A DNA stretch of 10,960 nucleotides from Cyanobacteria bacterium UBA11153. GTDB lineage: Bacteria; Cyanobacteriota; Cyanobacteriia; Cyanobacteriales; Coleofasciculaceae. A program made the translations under genes and the position numbers. A model generated the notes under the pieces. That model had not been told where the DNA came from. It saw only the letters and a program-made list of their open reading frames with translations, and made no database searches. Location of the stretch: positions 1,709 to 12,668 of the forward strand of contig DOIX01000318.1 in assembly GCA_003511885.1 (NCBI GenBank), in the 5' to 3' direction. Shown in pieces: positions 1 to 6,600 of the stretch; position 1 is the stretch's first letter, and every line of letters starts with the position of its first letter.

Positions 1-22
1 TTGCCTTCATTGGGATGCTCCC

Positions 23-86
23 GATAAAATATTTTGACATTATTTGTTGGGGAAGTCCAAATTTGGGTTTAGGGGTGAAGCATTTG
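23..86. repeat. 64-base direct repeat, copy 1 (partner 319-382)
   Basis: This segment begins GATAAAATATTTTGACATTA and ends GAAGCATTTG. It matches 319-382 without gaps at 60 of 64 positions by eye. The copies are 296 bases apart and bracket the tandem units and the inverted repeat, so the whole block resembles a duplicated repeat element with internal expansion. Confidence 0.85.
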
Positions 87-227
87 GACTGAAAATATTG
101 GGTTTTCAATATAAATTGTCGCCTAGGGCGTATTTAGATTTCCAGGAGAGGGTGAAGCATTTGGACTGAAAATATTGGGTTTTCAATATAAATTGTCGCC
201 TAGGGTGTGTTTGGATTTCCAGGAGAG
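74..227. repeat. Tandem repeat, 77-base unit, two copies
   Basis: The segment starting GGTGAAGCATTTGGACTGAA at 74 starts again at 151, a period of 77. The shared inner part includes TATTGGGTTTTCAATATAAA and TTGTCGCCTAGGG. A third, diverged unit begins at 248 (GGCGAAGCATTTGGACTG) after the extra 20-base duplication. It shares the TTTTCAATATAAATTGTCG portion and then switches into an inverted copy of the core. Confidence 0.85.
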
Positions 228-246
228 TGTTTGGATTTCCAGGAGA
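207..246. repeat. Exact 20-base tandem duplication
   Basis: GTGTTTGGATTTCCAGGAGA occurs at 207-226 and again, identically, at 227-246. It lies at the junction between the second and third larger units and accounts for their 97-base rather than 77-base spacing. Perfect identity suggests a recent slippage or duplication event. Confidence 0.95.
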
Positions 247-311
247 GGGCGAAGCATTTGGACTGTATATCCAGGGTTTTCAATATAAATTGTCGTCCAA
301 ATGCTTCGCCC
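247..311. repeat. Inverted repeat, 17-base perfect arms
   Basis: The left arm GGGCGAAGCATTTGGAC (247-263) is the exact reverse complement of GTCCAAATGCTTCGCCC (295-311), with a 31-base spacer. Single-stranded DNA or RNA could fold into a long hairpin. A second, imperfect pair lies at 368-384 and 418-433 (GGGATGAATCATTTGCG against CGCAAATGCTTCACCC). This is the REP-like part of the cluster. A role as terminator or transposition substrate is possible but unproven. Confidence 0.85.
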
Positions 312-318
312 CTACAGA

Positions 319-382
319 GATAAAATATTTTGACATTATTTGTTGGAGAAGTCCAAATTTGGGTGTAGGGATGAATCATTTG
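319..382. repeat. 64-base direct repeat, copy 2 (partner 23-86)
   Basis: This is the second copy of the 23-86 element. It differs at four positions, including GAATCATTTG where copy 1 has GAAGCATTTG. The changed end forms part of an imperfect inverted repeat with 418-433. Confidence 0.85.
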
Positions 383-459
383 CGCCCGGATTTATGCAGA
401 AAATCAATGGTTTTATCCGCAAATGCTTCACCCTGACAGGATTTTATCTGCAGATGAAT

Positions 460-576
460 TTATCCATCAGGAGTTTGCACCATAATCATCGGTAAAACTA
501 AAGGATCTCCTGCGAGTAATGGTTGAAAGGGATCGAAAGCATTATAAATATTATTTAAGATTAATTCTGCATCCAT
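460..576 (-). pseudogene. Probable remnant of an AAA-type ATPase gene (5' end only)
   Basis: On the minus strand an ATG at 576 opens a 38-residue frame ending in TAA at 460-462. Its first residues read MDAELILNNIYNAFDPFQPL followed by LAGDP. From memory, this resembles the N-terminus of a family of cyanobacterial AAA-type ATP-binding proteins (IYNAFDPF.PL.AGDP), in which a Walker A motif follows some tens of residues later. Here the likeness stops after AGDP; an unrelated tail (LVLPMIMVQTPDG) and a stop follow, and the sequence then runs into the repeat cluster. No Walker motif exists. It reads divergently from metF with a 66-base gap. I see no clear ribosome binding site. It could instead be a short real peptide gene; the family match is recalled, not searched. 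Confidence 0.4.
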
Positions 577-642
577 ATCTATTTATTTAGCAACCCTCTC
601 TCGGTTAAGCTGTAATGACCAATAACTAACGATCGATAACCA

Positions 643-1551
643 ATGACCAGTTATAACACTTTCCGTAATGCTGTCAAATCGGGAGAATTTCTGATTACTG
701 CGGAAGTTGCTCCCCCCAAAGGAGGAGATCCCAGCCATACAATCGCAATGGCACAAACTCTGAAAGGGCGCGTCCATGCTGTTAATATTACTGATGGATC
801 CAGGGCAGTCTTGCGGATGTCGTCTCTTGCCGCTTCGGTAATTTTACTTCAGAAGGGGATAGAACCAATTTGTCAGATGGCATGTCGCGATCGCAATCGC
901 ATCGGTTTACAGGCTGATCTTATGGGCGCTCATGCGTTGGGCATTCGTAACATCTTAGCACTGACAGGCGATCCAGTGAAAGCGGGCGACTATCCAGATG
1001 CTAAGAGTGTTTTTGATGTGGAATCAGTGCGCCTACTCCAATTGATTGGTAGGCTGAATCGAGGCTTAGATGGCAATGACAAACCCTTACCAGATGGTAA
1101 CACGGACTTATTCCCTGGTGCAGCAGTCGATCCTCAGCTTGCCAGTTGGTCTGGATTGCAGCGGCGCTTTGAGCGTAAACTAGAAGCGGGTGCAGAATTT
1201 TTCCAAAGCCAATTGATTACTGATTTCGAGCGGCTGGAAGTGTTTATGGATAAAATTGCTGCTGGGATAGATAAACCCATTTTGGCAGGCATCTTTTTGC
1301 TTAAATCTGCCAAAAACGCGGAATTTATTAATAAAAATGTTCCCGGTGTCAGTATTCCTCAATTTATTATTGACCGATTAGCAGGAGCTACAGATCCTTT
1401 AGGGGAAGGGATGAAAATTGCCGCCCAACAAGTGCGGCTAGCTAAAGAATTATGTCAGGGCGTTCATATTATGGCGGTAAAACGAGAGGATTTAATTCCC
1501 CAAATTCTCGATTTAGCCGGAATTGCACCGATAAATGTGGTAAGTGATTAG
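643..1551 (+). CDS. metF: Methylenetetrahydrofolate reductase (MetF family)
   Basis: This 302-residue protein should be a FAD-dependent cytoplasmic enzyme that reduces 5,10-methylene-tetrahydrofolate to 5-methyl-tetrahydrofolate for methionine synthesis. It is a single (beta/alpha)8-barrel domain close to the usual bacterial length of about 300. Visible family marks are ITAEVAPPKGG (residues 18-28; Glu21 is in the position of the catalytic glutamate), VNITDGSRAV (48-57), CRDRNRIGLQADLMGA (81-96), the flavin-site motif ALTGDP (106-111), and FERKLEAGAEFFQSQLITD (176-194). No C-terminal regulatory domain is present. The start is the first ATG after an in-frame TAA at 637-639. No Shine-Dalgarno sequence is evident, and the start lies in a degenerate heptamer context (AATGACC at 614-620 and 642-648). 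The MuiA-like gene follows in the same direction after 167 bases, so co-transcription is possible. Confidence 0.93.
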   Translation: MTSYNTFRNAVKSGEFLITAEVAPPKGGDPSHTIAMAQTLKGRVHAVNITDGSRAVLRMSSLAASVILLQKGIEPICQMACRDRNRIGLQADLMGAHALGIRNILALTGDPVKAGDYPDAKSVFDVESVRLLQLIGRLNRGLDGNDKPLPDGNTDLFPGAAVDPQLASWSGLQRRFERKLEAGAEFFQSQLITDFERLEVFMDKIAAGIDKPILAGIFLLKSAKNAEFINKNVPGVSIPQFIIDRLAGATDPLGEGMKIAAQQVRLAKELCQGVHIMAVKREDLIPQILDLAGIAPINVVSD

Positions 1552-1595
1552 GAAGCAGTATTGGGGAGTGGGGAATGGGAAGAAGGGAGAAGGTA

Positions 1596-1650
1596 TAGTT
1601 GATAGTTGACAGTGGACAGTGGACAGTTGATAGTTGATAGTTGATAGTTA
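1596..1650. repeat. Heptamer tandem array (YAGTKGA)n
   Basis: Seven consecutive 7-base units run from 1596 to 1644, followed by a partial unit to 1650: TAGTTGA twice, CAGTGGA twice, CAGTTGA once and TAGTTGA twice. This matches the short tandemly repeated repetitive (STRR) class known from filamentous cyanobacteria. It lies in the gap between metF and the MuiA-like gene. The same words CAGTGGA-CAGTTGA recur at 10888-10901. Confidence 0.95.
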
Positions 1651-1670
1651 CTCAGATTACCCCACTGACA

Positions 1671-1691
1671 ATTGTCCATTGTCCATTGTCC
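1671..1691. repeat. Heptamer tandem array (ATTGTCC)3, inverted to the preceding array
   Basis: Three exact copies of ATTGTCC occupy 1671-1691. Their reverse complement, GGACAAT, is the same family as the CAGTGGA units at 1610-1630, in opposite orientation. An RNA covering both arrays could pair GACAGTGGACAGTGGACAGT with the ATTGTCC copies, using G-U pairs, just ahead of the start codon at 1719. It ends 13 bases before the AAGGA ribosome binding site. Confidence 0.9.
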
Positions 1692-1703
1692 ATACTCAAA
1701 ATC

Positions 1704-1708
1704 AAGGA
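1704..1708 (+). promoter_or_regulatory. Ribosome binding site for the MuiA-like gene
   Basis: AAGGA lies ten bases before the ATG at 1719, a workable Shine-Dalgarno spacing. It supports 1719 over the upstream in-frame TTG at 1641, which sits inside the heptamer array. Confidence 0.65.
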
Positions 1709-1718
1709 CAAATCGCAG

Positions 1719-3335
1719 ATGAACAAAACAGTAGATACTCGCATTATTGAAGTAACAGTTTACGAAGATCGAGCCTTAGTAACGCGCCGAGGAATTGTCC
1801 AGCTTGCAGGGGAAGAAACAGAATTAATTATTCCTTATTTACCGATGACATTGCTTGGGGAATCAGTCCAGGTTTCTGCTGCGGGAAAAGCAGGAGTCCG
1901 TTTATTGGGAGTCCGGACAGAAGAAAATCAAACTCCCACATCAGTTCATCCTAAAGTATCGCAAATAAATGAAGAAATTCGGGATTTAGAAGAGCAAAAA
2001 CGTCAGGGACAAGAACAGCTAACCTTGCTCAATCTTCAGCGTAACTTTGTGAAGGATCTCAATAATTATTACCTGGATAGTTTAGCCAAATCTCAAAATC
2101 CTGAACCGCTGGATCTTGAAAAAATGGGTAAATTATTAGATTTTGTCGAAGCCAGGTGGCAAAAAATATCCAATGGAATCGCTAAAGAGGATCGAGAACA
2201 AAAAAAACTGGGCAATCAATTACAGATTTTGCGATCGCAGTTGGATAGACTGTCATCACCACAGACGCAGGAAAGTCTGAATATCGCGATCTCGCTGGAA
2301 GTATTAGAGATAGGTGCATTAGAGTTAGAAATATCTTATCTTGTCACTCAAGCTAGCTGGCAACCTCACTATGACTTACGCTGGGAAAGTGCTAACCAAA
2401 GTGTGAATATTATCTACTTAGCAGATGTAAAACAAAATACAGGTGAAGATTGGTTAGAAGTGGCGCTGACTCTTTCTACAGCCAAGCCAAAAATTGGCAC
2501 TCAATTACCACCCGTTACTCCTTGGTATATTGATGTTAAACAGTCTCGCAATGTGACTGGAGGGACGACAAGTAACGATCGCTCGGATCTCTCTCACAAT
2601 CCTCAGCTTGCTATGCCTTTTGCTGGAACAACGTTGCCATCGGGGATGTTAACTGAAGCGGAGTTGGAACGTTTAAGAGAGGAAATGAGTAAGGGAGATA
2701 GTGTTAAAGTAGCAAGTCTTGTCACATTTGTCGCTAGCAGCAGGTGTAATATTAGTAGTAATGGCGCGAGTCATAAAACAATTATTTTTAATAACGATTA
2801 CCCTTGCAAATCTGAGTATATTTCTGTTCCGCGACGGTTAAATTATGCCTATGTCAAAGTGGGGATCGCAAATCCTTTGACTAACGTTACTCTCTTGCCG
2901 GGAAAAGCGAATATTTTCCGCGATCGCACTTTTATTGGTACAACGGAAATTGAAAATATTGCTCCTGGACAAGAATTTACAATTGAGTTAGGGGTTGATG
3001 AAGGGGTGAAAATTGAGCGGACTTTAGTGGAGAGATTAATTGATAAGAAGTTAATTGGCGATCGGGGACGGACTACTGCTATCTACGGCTATTGCATCTC
3101 TATTAGTAATTTACGCGATCGAGAGGTTGAAGTCAAGATCGTGGAACAGTTACCTGTTAGTTGTCATCAGCAATTGAAGGTTCGTATCGTAGATTGTCAG
3201 CCTTCAATTCCTCTCGGTGATATGGGGCTGTTAGAATGGACGATCGCTTTACCACCCCTATCGTCTCAAGATTTATCTTATCACTTTGCGATCGAACATC
3301 CGCCAGAATTACAAGTTGCCGGATTGGATATATAA
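1719..3335 (+). CDS. DUF4139 domain protein, mucoidy-inhibitor MuiA family
   Basis: The protein is 538 residues from the chosen ATG. Residues about 8-65 form a DUF4140-like N-terminal segment, with the family opening RIIEVTVYEDRALVTRRG and the phrase GVRLLGVRTEE. Residues about 80-185 are charged and heptad-like (EEIRDLEEQKRQGQEQ; EDREQKKLGNQLQILRSQLD), so a coiled coil is likely. Residues about 200-530 form the DUF4139 beta-rich domain, marked by YLVTQASWQPHYDLRW (207-222), VKQNTGEDW (237-245), YISVPRRLNYAYVKV (367-381), FIGTTEIENIAPGQEF (405-420) and VEVKIVEQLPVS (470-481). The length is normal for the family and no frameshift is seen. I see no signal peptide or membrane segment. The family name comes from an Aspergillus-like/bacterial mucoidy-inhibitor annotation; its biochemical role is unknown. 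The start is supported by AAGGA and by family-like sequence beginning only after this methionine. Upstream frame residues are repeat-encoded. Confidence 0.85.
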   Translation: MNKTVDTRIIEVTVYEDRALVTRRGIVQLAGEETELIIPYLPMTLLGESVQVSAAGKAGVRLLGVRTEENQTPTSVHPKVSQINEEIRDLEEQKRQGQEQLTLLNLQRNFVKDLNNYYLDSLAKSQNPEPLDLEKMGKLLDFVEARWQKISNGIAKEDREQKKLGNQLQILRSQLDRLSSPQTQESLNIAISLEVLEIGALELEISYLVTQASWQPHYDLRWESANQSVNIIYLADVKQNTGEDWLEVALTLSTAKPKIGTQLPPVTPWYIDVKQSRNVTGGTTSNDRSDLSHNPQLAMPFAGTTLPSGMLTEAELERLREEMSKGDSVKVASLVTFVASSRCNISSNGASHKTIIFNNDYPCKSEYISVPRRLNYAYVKVGIANPLTNVTLLPGKANIFRDRTFIGTTEIENIAPGQEFTIELGVDEGVKIERTLVERLIDKKLIGDRGRTTAIYGYCISISNLRDREVEVKIVEQLPVSCHQQLKVRIVDCQPSIPLGDMGLLEWTIALPPLSSQDLSYHFAIEHPPELQVAGLDI

Positions 3336-3683
3336 ACTAACCTAACTTGCTATCGCTGAAGTTGGGATCTCCAACACCAGAAGAAAGTTAGTGTATTCAT
3401 AAGATTTAGTTGATTCATCCTTCCGGTATCCTTTCGCTTATGTGATGATGAAGTAGAGCTAAGAGGATGTCAATTCCTAACTCCGGTTGCTTATTCATAG
3501 CAAAGTTATATATCAATAAAACACTTCCTTACCCTACTTCTGTCTGGCGAATCTTAAGAAATATGTGGCTAAAGGATAGATCGATCTAGGGAGAGAATAA
3601 AATATTCTCATATTCCTGTGTCTAAATACGCCAGCGCGAACTGCTGTAGATTATTGAAAACGATCGATTAGCGAAAATCTTTC
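3336..3683. other. 348-base intergenic region upstream of the large kinase
   Basis: I see no gene, tRNA or known RNA here. Small foldable elements exist: GTTGG/CCAAC arms at 3361-3365 and 3371-3375, nested in CTAACTT (3342-3348) and AAGTTAG (3385-3391). This could be a hairpin after the MuiA-like gene, but there is no T-run, so I do not call a terminator. A weak sigma-70-like pair, TTGCTT at 3487-3492 and TATATC at 3509-3514 with a 16-base spacer, could drive the kinase and would give a leader of roughly 160 bases. Both readings are low-confidence. Confidence 0.4.
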
Positions 3684-6600
3684 ATGCTGATTCGTATTTT
3701 GGATCGCCTATCTGCCACAATTACTAACAAACTTTCCTTGCGCACAATTCTGATTGTCCCATTTGCAGTCCAAATTGTGGGAACAGTGGGATTGGTGGGG
3801 TATCTTTCTTTCCAAAGCGGGAAAAAATCTGTGGAAGATTTGGCACAGCAGTTAATGGCACAAGTGGGAGAAAGAGTTAGCGATGCCATCAGCACCTATC
3901 TACAAGCTCCCCAAAATGCTATAGCTGCCAATCATTTGGCATTTGAGCAGGGAATTCTCAACATCAAAGACTTTGAACAACTGCGACAGCAATTTTGGCA
4001 GCAAATAACGCTCAATCCCTTAATCGAAGATATCTACTTTGGCAACAATCGAGGAGAAGAAATTGGCTATGGACATTTTCAGGGCGAGGAAACTATCAAA
4101 ACAGTCGAAAAACTAACTGGGGAAGACTTGCCTATTGGTACTCCCTTCTTCCATACCCTCAGAAATACCGATCCGGGCAAGCGGAAATACTATTTAGTTG
4201 ACTCTCAAGGCAATCCTCGCAAACTTTTCTATACCTTCCCAATTGATAATAGCACAACTTCATGGTATCGCACTGCTCAAACTGCTAATCAACAAAAGTG
4301 GTCGTCAATTTCTGCTTATAAGGTGATACCTTTATTAGGAATTTTTGCCGTTACTCCTCTATACGATGAGGCAAGAAAATGGCAGGGGACTTTTGTCTCT
4401 AGTTTGACACTTTCAGCGATCGGTACTTTTCTGAATCGGCTAGATTTTTCTCCATCAGGACAGATTTTTATTATGGATCGTTCTGGTAAATTGGTTGCTA
4501 CATCTACCCAAGAATCGCTATTGGTTAAGCCAATAAAAGGTGAACCAACGGCATTGCTAGCTACTAATAGTAAGGACACTGTAACGCGAGATATTGCTCG
4601 GCAACTTACTGAAAAAATTGGCAATTTTCATAACCTAAAAATAAGTCAACAACTCCATCTAGTTAGCAACCACCAGCGGCAATTTGTACAGGTGACTCCT
4701 TACCAAGATAAATATGGCTTGGATTGGCTGGTTGTGGTGGTTGTTCCAGAATCAGATTTCATGGCACAAATTAATGCCAATACTCGGACTACTATCTTGT
4801 TGTGTATTTTAGCTTTAGTTGGCTCGATAACTGCTGGTACGATTGCCGCTAATTGGATTGCTAAACCCATTCGGATGTTAAATACTGCTGCTAAAGATAT
4901 TGCCAAGGGGGAATGGTATAAAACTGTAAAAATTAGCTGCGTAGATGAAGTAGGGGAGCTATCCAAGTCATTCCAGCAAATGGCAGCGCAACTACAAGAG
5001 TCTTTTACTGAACTTAAGTCATTAAATGAAGCTTTAGCAGAAAATGAAAGTCAGCTTCAACAATTTTTGGATGCGATACCTACAGGAATTTCTATTCACA
5101 ATCTGACAGGTAAAGTTATTTACTTAAACCCGATAGCCAAGGGTTTGCTGGGAAAAGAAACTATCCCAAATGCTGCTACGGAAGAATTAACAACCGCTTA
5201 TCAAATCTACTGCCAAAATCAGCCATACCCGACGGAAAAACTGCCGATTGCACGAGCGCTTAATGGCGAAAATGTATTGGTTGAAGATCTGGAAATTCAT
5301 CGAGATGGGCAGATTATTCCCTTGGAGGTACATGCTGCACCCATTTGTGACAACCAAGGCAAGATTATTTATGCAATAGCAGCTTTCTCTGACATCACCC
5401 AACGAAAACAAACTGAGCGACTATTAACTGACTACAATCACACTTTAGCATCCCAAGTAGCCCATAGCACAGCCGAATTAACTAGTACGAATAAACAATT
5501 ACAGCAGGAAAAGGAACTTCGCGAAACTATTTATAACGAATCCACAGATGCCATTTTTCTGGCTCTGCCCCAAACATATTCGATTACTGATTGCAATCGT
5601 CGTGCAGTCGAATTATTTGAAGTCACGAGTAAAGAAGATCTCATTGGTATCAAAGGTTATACTCTCCACCGCTATCCCTTTATGCCAGAAGAATTGGAGC
5701 TGGTTTACACAGAAATCGATCGAAATGGTTTGTGGATTGGCGAAATGGAATATGCAACTCAGAAAGGGAATTTTTTTTGGGGAGATATTTCTGTAAAACC
5801 AGTCAGAATCGGAGGACAAGCAGTTATTTTAGTCCGGATTGCAGATATTAGCGATCGCAAAAAAGCAGCACTGGCTATCCAAGAAAATCAAACTCGGTTA
5901 AAACTGGCATTAGAGGTTAGCAATACGATTTATTGGGAGCGAGATTTAAGCACTGATAAGTTGTTTTTTTCTGGTACTGTTGGGGATCCTTCAACACCAT
6001 TAGAACTTACTTATTCTGAATCTTTAGCTTGGATACATCCCGATGATAGAGAGGCATTGCATCAGGCAAATCAATCTGCGATAGCTTTGCTTGCCAGTGA
6101 CACCGCTAATTTAGGTTTCTTTGAATTAGAGCATCGCATTCTCTTAGATCCAAATTCCCTTAAATGGGGATGGCTGATGACAAGAGCGAAAGTATTAGCA
6201 GATTCCACAGGTAAACCGACACGCTTAATCGGAGTTTCCGTAGATATTACTAATCGCAAACAGATAGAAAAAGCCTTACAAGAGAAAGAAGGACAGCTTA
6301 ATACTATCATTACCCATAGCTTAGATGGCATCATGATTGTGGATCGCGAGGGTAACATCAAGTTTGCCAATCCAGCCACAGAGCAAATGTTAAATATATG
6401 CTCCGAAAACTTAATGGAATATCAATGGGGAATTCCCCTACAAGAAACCACAGAAATAGAGTTAATTAAATTCAACGGGGAAATTGCTATTGCCGAGATG
6501 AAGTCAACGCCAATTCAGTGGTTGGGTAAACCAGCTTATCTGATTGGTTTGCGGGATATTACCATCCGGAAACAAGCCGAAAAAGCCTCACGAGAAAAAG

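Larger units (their letters stand above)
1..459. repeat. Intergenic cluster of nested repeats
   Basis: No convincing gene lies here. The stretch is built from several repeat layers: a 64-base direct repeat at 23-86 and 319-382 (four mismatches by eye), a 77-base unit at 74-150 that starts again at 151, an exact 20-base tandem duplication at 207-246, a third partial unit from 248, and hairpin-forming inverted copies of the core GGCGAAGCATTTGGAC. The core word GAAGCATTTG recurs at 77-86, 154-163 and 251-260, and in inverted or diverged form near 299-308, 373-382 and 421-430. Short hairpin repeats with this GGGCGAAGCATT core are, from memory, widespread between genes in cyanobacteria. No transposase is present, so mobility, if any, would be non-autonomous. 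Confidence 0.85.

Noticed and set aside
227..436. 69-residue plus-strand ORF in the repeat block
   Set aside because: It runs across the 20-base duplication, the hairpin and the second direct-repeat copy; its codons are by-products of repeats and it has no recognisable motif.
460..576. Upstream half of a defence-type ATPase system
   Set aside because: Only a 38-codon stump is present, with no Walker motif and no partner gene, so it cannot support a system.
583..777. 64-residue minus-strand ORF over the metF 5' end
   Set aside because: It lies mostly antisense to well-conserved metF codons and has no independent support.
1180..1362. Minus-strand ORF inside metF, and similar antisense ORFs inside both kinases (for example 4316-4624, 6071-6379, 9427-9714, 10470-10769)
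   Set aside because: All are shadows of strong coding frames, with no motifs or plausible leaders of their own.
1596..1691. Possible CRISPR array
   Set aside because: The units are contiguous 7-mers without spacers, and no Cas gene is present.
3342..3391. Rho-independent terminator after the MuiA-like gene
   Set aside because: Short arms can pair, but no T-run follows and the arms are only 5-7 bases long.
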